Shown piece by piece: positions 1 through 7,774 of a stretch of DNA of 27,690 nucleotides (its first letter is position 1; the number at the start of each line of letters is the position of its first letter). Under the pieces are notes generated by a model. The model was given only the letters and a program-made list of their open reading frames with translations, ran no database searches and was not told where the DNA came from. Position numbers and translations under genes: made by a program. This DNA is from Novosphingobium sp. UBA6722 (lineage in GTDB: Bacteria > Pseudomonadota > Alphaproteobacteria > Sphingomonadales > Sphingomonadaceae), in NCBI GenBank assembly GCA_002454125.1, contig DKII01000021.1:1-27690 (forward strand), read 5' to 3'.

Positions 1-305
1 GGCTCGATCTGCGCGGCGGCCAGCGCACGAACAACCCGTTCGCGCAGATCGAGCCGCGCCAGCGGAACCACACCCTGCAGGTCAGCAGGCGTGAGCTTGA
101 GGTCGAATGTCAGCGCAGCGATGTCGCGCTCGCCGAGCTGGCGCGAGGCGATCAGTGGGGCGAGCCACTGATCAAGCGAACCCAGCACCAGTTCCTGCAC
201 CCGGTGCGCGAAAGTGCGATGGTTGTCCGGATCGGCCCAGGCGGCGGCCGGATCCTTGTTGACCACTTCGATCGCGCAGCGCCGGATGCGGATTGGCTCG
301 TTCAT
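1..305 (-). CDS. Hypothetical protein of the eCIS operon (3' end cut by window edge)
   Basis: This open frame begins with ATG at 303-305, and its first bases overlap the TGA stop of the preceding gene (302-304). It stays open to the left edge, giving at least 101 residues. The protein starts MNEPIRIRRCAIEVVNK and looks soluble. A hydrophobic/amphipathic helical stretch around residues 35-55 (VQELVLGSLDQWLAPLIASR) is followed by LTFDLKL and an Arg-rich helix. I see no signal peptide, membrane segment or catalytic motif, and I do not recognise the family. The ATGA overlap and shared strand place it in the injection-system operon, so a structural or assembly role is plausible but only inferred. 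The real length is unknown because the stop lies outside the window. Confidence 0.75.
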   Translation of the reverse strand, partial: MNEPIRIRRCAIEVVNKDPAAAWADPDNHRTFAHRVQELVLGSLDQWLAPLIASRQLGERDIAALTFDLKLTPADLQGVVPLARLDLRERVVRALAAAQIE

Positions 306-847
306 GCCGTTTCGCGCACCACGCGGATCGGCTTGCCCAGTGTCGCGACCATGACCATGCACTGCGCACCCGCCACCACCGGCATCGCCACCGCGCCATC
401 CGGAATGGTGCCAAGCATGATCGGGGAGAACGGTATGCTGGAAGCGATCCCGATCCGGCGGTCCGCCTCGGGATCGTCTGCACCGCCGATTGCGACCAGC
501 GTCTTTTCGCCCAGCCCGGCAAGATTGACCTTGTCCTGGTCGAGCGACACGGCCGGCACGCCGCCGGGCGGGACGATCCGCGTCAGGTGGGTCCCATCGA
601 TGATGTAGTCGCGGCATGCGGCGAGTACTGCCGGATCAAGCGTAACGCTCTTGAGCGCAAGCTGCTCGCGCGGGACCAGGACGACGCCGGGATTGCCCGG
701 ACTGGCGGCGCGGCGAACCCCGCTGACCGGAAAAGCTTCTCCACACAGGTCCTCAAGCGTGGGATCGGCGGCAAAGGCAGCCCCGCTCAGCGCGCCCAGG
801 ACATGCCCGGTCTCCTTGAGGACAATCAGGTGCATCGATTGGGCCAT
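302..847 (-). CDS. Hypothetical protein, 181 aa, in eCIS operon
   Basis: A 181-residue protein starting MAQSMHLIVLKETGHVLGAL. The ATG at 845-847 follows the previous stop by 4 bases, and its own TGA overlaps the next ATG. The composition suggests an alternating beta-strand/loop fold (VVLVPREQLALKSVTLDP, then AVAMPVVAGAQCMVMVATL near the C terminus). There is no signal peptide, no convincing membrane helix and no cysteine cluster, unlike the genes just upstream. I do not recognise a family. Its position after the three paralogous baseplate-associated proteins suggests a small accessory or adaptor component of the particle; this is inference from context only. Confidence 0.8.
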   Translation of the reverse strand: MAQSMHLIVLKETGHVLGALSGAAFAADPTLEDLCGEAFPVSGVRRAASPGNPGVVLVPREQLALKSVTLDPAVLAACRDYIIDGTHLTRIVPPGGVPAVSLDQDKVNLAGLGEKTLVAIGGADDPEADRRIGIASSIPFSPIMLGTIPDGAVAMPVVAGAQCMVMVATLGKPIRVVRETA

Positions 848-851
848 GGCG

Positions 852-2030
852 CTACTCCCCGTTGACGCTGGCGCAGATCAGGTAACTGACCTGTCCGGGT
901 TGGCTGACAGCCACGGCCCCTAACGCCCCGCCACCGCTGCTGGTGGGCAGCGTCAGCCAGCACAGACGGCAATGGACCTGCCGGTTCTCATCGACCCGGC
1001 ATTCCTGAACGATCGCGCCGAAATCGGAGGACGGATCGGGCGAGGCGGCGGGATCGATCAGCGGGCTGACCTGGATGTGCAGTTGCGCCGCGCCGCTGCT
1101 GACCTGCGCTGCTGTCACCCCGGCCGGAAGCGGCAGGATCATCCCATCGCTGGCGATACCCGATTGCAGCGCGACCGTGCCGCCCATGGTCTTGCTGGTG
1201 ACCGCGCCCTTGAGCTTCAGGTCTCCCTTGGCATTGACCGAGAACAGCTCGTCGAGCGGGGTCAGGGCCGACTGATAAGTGCCGAATACCAGCGCGGGCC
1301 CATCGGCAGTCTGGCTCAGTTCCAGCGCCGCATCACCCGCAGCGGGGTTTCCGGCGGGATGGAGCAAGACGCGGGTTCCGTTGCCGGCGACTGTCCCGGC
1401 GTTGATCCCGGCGACCGGGCGGAACCGTGCGGCGGCAGCGCTGTCGCTATCGGCAAAGGCTTCGGCTGCGCTCGACCACGAGACATAGCCGACAAAGATC
1501 AGCCACGGGCTGCCACCGCTATCGGGTGCCGGTTCGGCAGAAAGGGCGCTGGCGGTCTGCTCAGACAGTTCCTCGCCCGGCGTCATGAACGCAATCCGCA
1601 CCGCTTCCTCAATCTGCGGCGGCGCGGCGCTGCTCCCGCATGAGGCGGCAAGCGCGCTCGACCCGGCACCGCTGACCGGCTGAGCCTGCGCAGTGATGAA
1701 CACCGGGTAGTTCTGGTCTTCGGCAATCGAGTTCCCGATCGTCTGGCGCAGCTCGGCCGGGTCAAGCTGGCGCCGCTGGGTAACCAGCAGTTCGCGCCCC
1801 TCGCCATCGATCGCCATGCCTGGCTCCAGCCAGACCTGCTTGAAGGCATTGCCGCCCGCATCCTTGTCGTCGACCGTCGTCAGGGTCAGTCCGGTCACGA
1901 TTCCACTGCGATGAACGAAGCGGTTATGGCGCTGCGCCGCCGCGCGTGGCAGGTCGCCCAGCAAGGCCAGGTCGGCGGCAGCCAGGACCTGCCCTTCGGC
2001 AAAGGCTGGCCGCAAGGGATACTGGGCCAT
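852..2030 (-). CDS. eCIS-associated paralogous family protein C (392 aa), fibre-like C terminus
   Basis: This is the third and shortest of three neighbouring paralogs. The N terminus carries the shared motif FxxGQ-V-L (residues 10-16), DL (20-21), HNRFVH (35-40) and GIVTGL (43-48). A second shared motif, EPGMAIDGEGRELLV (69-83), follows. A strand PVFITAQAQPV and a stretch matching the TRIxE region of its siblings (here PQIEEAVRIAFM) come next. The C-terminal half is Gly/Ala/Ser-rich and beta-rich, with VNAKGDLKLKGAVTSK followed by a turn-rich segment, reminiscent of phage fibre or spike repeats. The ATG at 2028-2030 lies 1 base after the upstream TGA. Function is unassigned; a peripheral baseplate or fibre-like part is my inference. 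Cysteines are few compared with its two paralogs. Confidence 0.85.
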   Translation of the reverse strand: MAQYPLRPAFAEGQVLAAADLALLGDLPRAAAQRHNRFVHRSGIVTGLTLTTVDDKDAGGNAFKQVWLEPGMAIDGEGRELLVTQRRQLDPAELRQTIGNSIAEDQNYPVFITAQAQPVSGAGSSALAASCGSSAAPPQIEEAVRIAFMTPGEELSEQTASALSAEPAPDSGGSPWLIFVGYVSWSSAAEAFADSDSAAAARFRPVAGINAGTVAGNGTRVLLHPAGNPAAGDAALELSQTADGPALVFGTYQSALTPLDELFSVNAKGDLKLKGAVTSKTMGGTVALQSGIASDGMILPLPAGVTAAQVSSGAAQLHIQVSPLIDPAASPDPSSDFGAIVQECRVDENRQVHCRLCWLTLPTSSGGGALGAVAVSQPGQVSYLICASVNGE

Positions 2031-2031
2031 T

Positions 2032-4269
2032 TCAGCGTCCCTTCTTGAGCTCGGCGACAGTCGCCTTCAATGCCTTCAGCTCGGCGGCGAGCTTGGCATT
2101 GTCGGCGCTCAGCCGCTTGACCAGCGGCACTGCCTCGACAGACCCGGCCAGGCGGTTGGCCGTGAGCTGCTTCGTCAGGGTTTCGGTGACGAGCGCATTG
2201 GTCGCGGCTTCAGCCTTGGCGGCGGCTTCCTTCGCGGCTGCCTCGCTGGCCGCCCGCTCGCTGGCGAGGGCATCGCCGAGCTGACTCGCGACCATCTCGC
2301 GCAGCTTGCTTTCATCGAGCGACTGGATTCCGGCGGGCGCAGCTTTCACCTCTCGCTCCAGTCCGAGGCCGGTGCTGATCCGCGACAGCGCGGCCTGCGC
2401 GCCGGGCTTCAGCGCAGTCAGCGCTTCCTCGCCCGAGCGCATCGCCAGGCGGGCCATGTTGCTGGCCAGCGCGGTGACATTCTCGGCGTCCTTGGCGGTC
2501 AGGTTGAGTTTGCTCAGCAGGCTGGCCTCAGTGTCCTCGACCGCGGCTGCCCGCATCACCGGGGCATAGCTGGCCCGCATCATCATCGGCTTGGACGGGC
2601 CAACCACCGAAAACTCGCCAACCTCGGCTTCGGCGGGCGGCTCGCTGTGGCGCCCGAACAGCTGAGCAGGGTCAAATTCGCAGCACAGCTTCTCGAACAG
2701 GTCGCCAATCCAGCCGAGCGGCGGCAGCCAATAGCGCATCGCCTGCGGGGTGAGCACGAAGCGGCGCGACAGGTTGCACAGGTCGAGCACGCGGCAATCA
2801 TCCACCTCGACACACCCAAGCAGGACCGAGGTATCGGTGCAATCGGGGCATGGCGGGTTGAGCGCGGCGCAGACGCAATCGATGAAATAGCGCACCAGCG
2901 CGATCGTCAGCTTGCGGACCGCCTGGCTCAGCACCTCCAGCTGAGCCTCATCGGCGACATCGGCAGCGGGATCGCCGATGCGGATTGCCAGCACCTCATC
3001 GTAGAGCGTGCAGCTGGTGACCGTGCAGCTGCCTTCAAGCCGGTCAAGCAGCCAGTTCTTGAGGATCAGGGCATCCTGCTTCATCAGCGCAGCCTGATCG
3101 TTGCCGACCGGCGTGCCGAGCATCATCATCTTAGCTTCGGTCCGGTCATATGCAGCGGCCGGAGCACCAGGCGCAGCGTACTTTTCCGCCATGGTGGCGC
3201 TGTGATCGGCCATTGCTGCCATGGTCGGATCGAAGATCGTTCGTGGCGCCAGGCTCCGCAGTGCGGCAACGCCATCGCCCAATCCGGCGTCCGCAGCGTC
3301 GAGCGCCTTGGCCAGGGCCGGATCACCGGAAAGGACCTTCTTTTGCGCGGCCGGATCCAGCGCGCGGAACCGGGCCATCGCGGCAGTTGCGCTCTGGAAG
3401 CTGTCGACCTCGGTCCTGAAGGTCTGTTCCTGCGGCAGGCTGCCGGACTTTTCCGCCGCCGCGGTCATCACCCGCAGCTTGCTGAAGGTCTCCGGCGCAG
3501 CCTTGACCGTCGCGGCATCCTGGGTGGTGAAGGCAACCGGCGTTCCGCGGCGGAGCGTGGCCAGCGAATCCTGCATCCGGTATGCCACCACCTGGTTGCT
3601 TTGCGCCTTGGCTACGGCAGAGGCGGCGGCGCGAATATCGCCAACGCAGGCCAGAATGCGCTTGAACACATCGGTCCGCGCAGTGCCCTGGCAATCGCAG
3701 CGCAGTTCGAAGGAATAGCCTTCGGCAATCCGGGTGGGCTGGCACTGCTGCGAACCGCAAGGATCACCGCTGGCATAGGGCGCGACCGGATCAACCGGGG
3801 TCTCGCGATAGGTCAGGTACAGGCCATAGCTGCGCGGCCCGCGCTTGTCGTCGCAGGGTCCACCGCATTGATAGCCCGCCGCCTGCCGCGCACGCAGATC
3901 GCGCAGCAGCGCCTTGACATCAAGCTGCTGCGCGCACTGCACCAGAATGTCGTTGCCGCAGCAATCGAGCGCAAAGCCGGGGGCAACGTTGATTCCGGCA
4001 GGATCGCACGGATCGCAGCTCAACTGCAGACCGCAGACCACACCATCGCCAAACAGATAGCGGTTGTGCAGCCGATTCTTGCCGACCACGTAATCGACCA
4101 GCGCTTCGAGGTCTTCCTGGGTCAGGAGCTGCCCGGCGAAGAACCGCGGCCGGGTGAAGGCGCCGGTAAGGGCGCTGCCGGTAGTGGCGCAGCCGCCCGA
4201 ACCGCCGCAGCCGCAACCGCACGATCCGGAGGACGAGGGGCTGCTCTTGGTGCTTGTCATCACGTTCAT
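2032..4269 (-). CDS. eCIS-associated paralogous family protein B (745 aa), Cys-rich with helical insert
   Basis: The N terminus is a low-complexity Ser/Gly/Cys tail (C17, C19, C21, C27). The family motif follows: FFAGQLLT (43-50), DL (53-54), HNRYLF (68-73), GVVCGL (76-81), then PGFALDCCGNDILV (97-110). The TRIxE-type motif lies near residue 178. A long Ala-rich helical insertion occupies about 190-415, before a strand segment VLAIRIGDP near 428. A second cysteine-dense region (about 463-500) contains CxC and CPDC pairs. The C-terminal ~110 residues form a predicted coiled coil (ELKALKATVAELKK). I chose the ATG at 4267-4269 because AGGGGA lies 6 bases before it. An ATG at 4284 overlapping the upstream TGA would add five residues, but its purine run is too close. 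Function is unknown; a particle component is inferred. Confidence 0.85.
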   Translation of the reverse strand: MNVMTSTKSSPSSSGSCGCGCGGSGGCATTGSALTGAFTRPRFFAGQLLTQEDLEALVDYVVGKNRLHNRYLFGDGVVCGLQLSCDPCDPAGINVAPGFALDCCGNDILVQCAQQLDVKALLRDLRARQAAGYQCGGPCDDKRGPRSYGLYLTYRETPVDPVAPYASGDPCGSQQCQPTRIAEGYSFELRCDCQGTARTDVFKRILACVGDIRAAASAVAKAQSNQVVAYRMQDSLATLRRGTPVAFTTQDAATVKAAPETFSKLRVMTAAAEKSGSLPQEQTFRTEVDSFQSATAAMARFRALDPAAQKKVLSGDPALAKALDAADAGLGDGVAALRSLAPRTIFDPTMAAMADHSATMAEKYAAPGAPAAAYDRTEAKMMMLGTPVGNDQAALMKQDALILKNWLLDRLEGSCTVTSCTLYDEVLAIRIGDPAADVADEAQLEVLSQAVRKLTIALVRYFIDCVCAALNPPCPDCTDTSVLLGCVEVDDCRVLDLCNLSRRFVLTPQAMRYWLPPLGWIGDLFEKLCCEFDPAQLFGRHSEPPAEAEVGEFSVVGPSKPMMMRASYAPVMRAAAVEDTEASLLSKLNLTAKDAENVTALASNMARLAMRSGEEALTALKPGAQAALSRISTGLGLEREVKAAPAGIQSLDESKLREMVASQLGDALASERAASEAAAKEAAAKAEAATNALVTETLTKQLTANRLAGSVEAVPLVKRLSADNAKLAAELKALKATVAELKKGR

Positions 4270-4280
4270 CTCGCTTCCCC

Positions 4281-5714
4281 TCATTCCTCGGCAACGGTAA
4301 ACCAGCTTTCGAACAGACCGCCGTGGCCGGAGGTCCAGGCCATTCGGCCAGCTGGCGGGGTGGTGCAGACACCCGCCAGATCGGGTGCTGACAATGGCGT
4401 CGGCCCGCCCGGCAGCGCGGGCACGCGGCCGCCGATATTGGCGGCGGCAACCGGCTGGCAGCAGCGGTCGAGGATGAAGTCTCCCTTGACCACCACGATG
4501 ATACGGTCGCGGCCCTGGACGGTTTCACCGGTGACGTCGCGATACCGCGCCTCGCTGACGAAGCCCGAAGCGGGCAGCCCGACGAAAGCGCCATCAACCC
4601 CGGTCACGATCCCCGACACGCCGCGCCCACCGGCAACCCGCCAGATCTCGATCACGCCGGGCAGCAGGGTGGAGACATGGACCGGCCGCGAGAACCGGAT
4701 CAGCAGGCCGCCTTCCTCATCGCGGGTGCCCAGGATCTGGTTGGCACTCTTCGCATCATAGCTGGCCCCGTGCTGCCAGCTGACCCCGGTTATCACGACC
4801 GGCTGATAGAGCCCGATCGGACGGCGCACCGACAGATCGATCGCGCCGTCAGTCAGAACCTTGCCCGGCTGCAGGCGGATTGCCGCCAGTACCAGGCAGG
4901 CGTCGCCGCACGAGCAGCAGCAGCTCTCGCAGCACTGCTCCTCATCAGGCGGATCGAGCGATATGGTGAAGCGCACGTCCTCGCGAATCCGGGTATCGGT
5001 GCAGGCGACACTCGTGGCGCAGCTATCCATCGCGAAGGGCCGGGCCGGTTCGATCCCGCATTCATCATGGCAGATCCGCAGCCACGCGGTCGCGCCGCCT
5101 TCGGCTTCGATCCGGCGCTTGTCCGCGGGCGAAAGCATGGTCGCCAGATCAAGCTTGACGGGGTGCGACAGCACCAGATCGTTGCCCTGGCAATCCAGCG
5201 CCGCGCCGCAGGCAATGCCGATCAGCCAGGGGGTTGCAGGCGCATCGCTGCAATGGCCCTGCGCGGGGGTGCCATCACCGGTTCCGCCCTGATCAAGCGC
5301 CTCCAGCTCGCGCTGGATTGTCTCGTTCTCTGCGGCGAGCTGCTTGTATTCCATTTCCAGCTTCTGGCGCTCGGCCTCGCGCTCTTCCCTGGCCATCTGG
5401 TCCTTGACCTCGGCCATGCGTTGCCGAACTGCGGCCAGCTTGGCCTTCAGGTCTTCGGCCGCCGGATCGGGCTGGTCGATGCAGTCCGGTCCACTGCCCT
5501 CGCCCGTCACATCCAGGCCGCAGATCACGCCGTAGCCATGCAGGCAGCGGTTCATGTGCCGCAGGCGTTCCCGGAAATAGGCCTGGTCGGTCCTCAGATC
5601 GCGCTCCGAGATGAGCTGGCCGTGAAAATAGTTCATGCGCACCAGCGCCGGCAGGTCGGCGCAAGGCTCGCGCGTTGACCCGCAATCGTGGCCAGAATGA
5701 TCTTGCCGGTTCAT
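4281..5714 (-). CDS. eCIS-associated paralogous family protein A (477 aa), coiled-coil insert and Cys cluster
   Basis: This is the first of three paralogs. Family motif 1 is YFHGQLIS (29-36), DL (39-40), MNRCLHGYGVICGL (54-67). Motif 2, GAALDCQGNDLVL (170-182), is separated from motif 1 by a highly charged heptad-like coiled coil at about 85-141; that insertion is absent from its siblings. Motif 3 is TRIREDVRF (241-249). It is followed by a dense cysteine knot, C261, C262, C265, C266, C267, C269 and C273, and then a hydrophobic strand. The C-terminal 200 residues are beta-rich with no recognised enzyme motif. The ATG overlaps the upstream TGA (ATGA). The cysteines could bind metal or form disulfides; the sequence does not decide which. 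Function is unassigned, and a baseplate-proximal particle protein is inferred from position after the gpI-like gene. Confidence 0.87.
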   Translation of the reverse strand: MNRQDHSGHDCGSTREPCADLPALVRMNYFHGQLISERDLRTDQAYFRERLRHMNRCLHGYGVICGLDVTGEGSGPDCIDQPDPAAEDLKAKLAAVRQRMAEVKDQMAREEREAERQKLEMEYKQLAAENETIQRELEALDQGGTGDGTPAQGHCSDAPATPWLIGIACGAALDCQGNDLVLSHPVKLDLATMLSPADKRRIEAEGGATAWLRICHDECGIEPARPFAMDSCATSVACTDTRIREDVRFTISLDPPDEEQCCESCCCSCGDACLVLAAIRLQPGKVLTDGAIDLSVRRPIGLYQPVVITGVSWQHGASYDAKSANQILGTRDEEGGLLIRFSRPVHVSTLLPGVIEIWRVAGGRGVSGIVTGVDGAFVGLPASGFVSEARYRDVTGETVQGRDRIIVVVKGDFILDRCCQPVAAANIGGRVPALPGGPTPLSAPDLAGVCTTPPAGRMAWTSGHGGLFESWFTVAEE

Positions 5715-7774
5715 TCGCAGTTACTCCCTGCACTGGACGGGATGGATTGCGCGGCGCCGAGCGCGCCGAGCACGAAACCTGGCGGCAGGCCGCCGCCGAC
5801 GATGGTGTTTGACCCCAGCCGCAATTCACCACTGCCAAGGACCGAGGGCGGCGGCTGGCGCAGCAGGGTGTCGATGCCTAGCCGGGCACCGCCGGTCATC
5901 AGGAAGCCGCCGGTGCCGCCTTTGGTGACGTGGGCCAGCGTGTGGGCCGGCTTCTGGCTTTCGACCAAGGCGACCAGCGACTGTGCAGCCAGGGGCGCAT
6001 CGGCCGGCAAGGTGACGGTGAAACGGAAGGCGCCGGTCTCCAGCGGATCCTCGTCAGGGTTGCCCTGCCCCAGCACGGGCGCCCCGCCGATGCGCGAGGT
6101 GCCGAGCCGGAGCCGGGCCTGCGAGCGCGAAAACAGGCGCGTCGCGCCGAGCCGCGCGAGCGGAGCATTGGCCCTGGCACCGGGCCCGGCCACTGCGCCC
6201 CAGGCGCGTTGCAGCCCGTGCTCTTCGATCACCGCCCCGCCCGCTGGACGGCCATCGCCGCAGACCAGCTCAAGCGCCATGGCCAGGCCGCTGGGGGTTC
6301 CACGCCGCCGGTAGAGTTCAGGCGCGGCGCGCAGCAACCGCCGCCGCGCAGCAAGATCCCAGGCGGGATCGAACCCGATCCCCAGGATCGAGCCGAGCCA
6401 GGGCAGCAGCTCCGGATCGGCGGCATCGGCATCCAGCGCTGCTGGCATCCGCGCGATGCATTGGTCGATCGTTTCCAGGCCGGCATCGAACAAGGCCAGG
6501 AAGCGCTCGGTAAAGTCAGCCGAGCGCGGTTCCTGGCGATAGATCGACGGCAGCAAATCGGCGCTGGTTGCGCGCGGTAGGTCGATCCGGATCCGCCGGA
6601 CCAGCGGCGTCGCCTGGCCATCGCCGGTCAACCGCAACCGCAGAAACAGATAGCGTCCGGCTGGCTGCTGGATCAACGCGTCGAGCGCGCCGGCCTCAAT
6701 CGTCTGCCAATCGCCAGGATGGGGCACACCGGCGGCAAAACCGGCCCAGGCTGGTTCGATCACGCCTTGCGGTGCGGGATTGGCGGAATCGTTGCTGGCC
6801 ACCGCCAGCTCGATTGCGGTGCGCGGCGGGATGTCAGCCTCAATCCGCACCCGGTGCCAACGGCACCGATCGATCCCGCTGTCGATTGCCAGCGTCAGCA
6901 GTTGCCCGGCGCGGGCATAGCGATCGGCCGGCGCAAAGCCGGTTCCACCACCCAGCGCTTCGGCCAGCGGCCGTCCGGCCCAGTCCCAGGCTACGGTCGC
7001 AAGGTGCGCCAGGGCATCCCCGCGCTGCATGGCAAAGCCGATGACGCTGCTTCCGGACAGCGCAGTGCGGCGAAATGCTTGTGCTAGTCCGGGCAAGTCT
7101 GCCGCCACGAATGTTCCGCTGCGATCGACTTGCCGCCAGAGCGCGAGCGCCCCAGCTGGGGTCCGCATCACCAGCCACAACTGCCCGGCGCGATCATGCG
7201 CCAGCCGCAGTATCCGCCCGGCAGGAAGCGCCGCGGGCCAAGCGCCGAGCCGGCGTCCGTGGATCGAGAGAACCTCGACCGCAGTCCCGTCCTGGCAAGC
7301 CACCGCCAGCGTCGCGCCGGGTCCGAAGCTAAGATCGACCAGGCCGTCCAGCGCCGCTTCGCCAATGATCCGGAACCCGTCGGCCATCAGCACCAGCACG
7401 CGCCGCGCCGCGCGATCGGCCACTGCCAGCAAATGCCGATCGAAGGCGATGGCCGAAATCTCCTGGAACGCTGTCGGTGCACAGCCCTGGTCCCAGGTTG
7501 CGGTCCACTGGTTGTCGCAGCCATCGAGCGTCAGCAGACGTGGCTCCGGCCAGGGCGGCGTCGCCAGGAACCAGTCGCAGTCGCCGCAACCCGGTGCCAG
7601 GACTGGCGGCGGAATGAATGGATCGATGTCCGCTTCCGATAGGGCCGCAGGATCGCCTGCCAGGCGGATGCCCTCGATCGCATCGAGCCCGGTCAAGGCT
7701 TCGATGCTGGCGGCATCCCAGCCGACCACCCGATCAAGCAGGCGGAACCGAGGGTCGGTCGCCAGGCAGCTCAT
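5711..7774 (-). CDS. Phage tail protein I-like baseplate protein with large N-terminal domain
   Basis: This 687-residue protein has two parts. Residues about 405-560 (SADLLPSIYRQEP..., then LLPWLGSILGIGFDP and ELYRRRGTPSGLAMAL) match the P2 gpI/TIGR02242-type phage tail domain, which in P2-like tails joins wedge to fibre. The first ~330 residues are beta-rich with repeated strand units (AIAFDRHLLAVADRAARRVL, LSFGPGATLAVACQDGT, LRLAHDRAGQLWLV) that look like beta-propeller blades, probably a surface or fibre-attachment domain. A short cysteine group (PGCGDCDW) lies near residue 60. The ATG overlaps the TGA of the baseplate J-like gene upstream, and its own stop overlaps the next start. The large N-terminal addition is known in eCIS and Photorhabdus-type homologs. 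Propeller assignment is by pattern only. Confidence 0.88.
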   Translation of the reverse strand: MSCLATDPRFRLLDRVVGWDAASIEALTGLDAIEGIRLAGDPAALSEADIDPFIPPPVLAPGCGDCDWFLATPPWPEPRLLTLDGCDNQWTATWDQGCAPTAFQEISAIAFDRHLLAVADRAARRVLVLMADGFRIIGEAALDGLVDLSFGPGATLAVACQDGTAVEVLSIHGRRLGAWPAALPAGRILRLAHDRAGQLWLVMRTPAGALALWRQVDRSGTFVAADLPGLAQAFRRTALSGSSVIGFAMQRGDALAHLATVAWDWAGRPLAEALGGGTGFAPADRYARAGQLLTLAIDSGIDRCRWHRVRIEADIPPRTAIELAVASNDSANPAPQGVIEPAWAGFAAGVPHPGDWQTIEAGALDALIQQPAGRYLFLRLRLTGDGQATPLVRRIRIDLPRATSADLLPSIYRQEPRSADFTERFLALFDAGLETIDQCIARMPAALDADAADPELLPWLGSILGIGFDPAWDLAARRRLLRAAPELYRRRGTPSGLAMALELVCGDGRPAGGAVIEEHGLQRAWGAVAGPGARANAPLARLGATRLFSRSQARLRLGTSRIGGAPVLGQGNPDEDPLETGAFRFTVTLPADAPLAAQSLVALVESQKPAHTLAHVTKGGTGGFLMTGGARLGIDTLLRQPPPSVLGSGELRLGSNTIVGGGLPPGFVLGALGAAQSIPSSAGSNCE

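Noticed and set aside
2647..4761. Plus-strand open frame of 704 codons antisense to the eCIS paralogs
   Set aside because: It is a GC-rich shadow of the minus-strand genes: compositionally low-complexity, with no recognisable domain. The minus strand carries clear family motifs across the same bases. The same holds for the plus-strand frames at 4677-5678 and 14211-15263.
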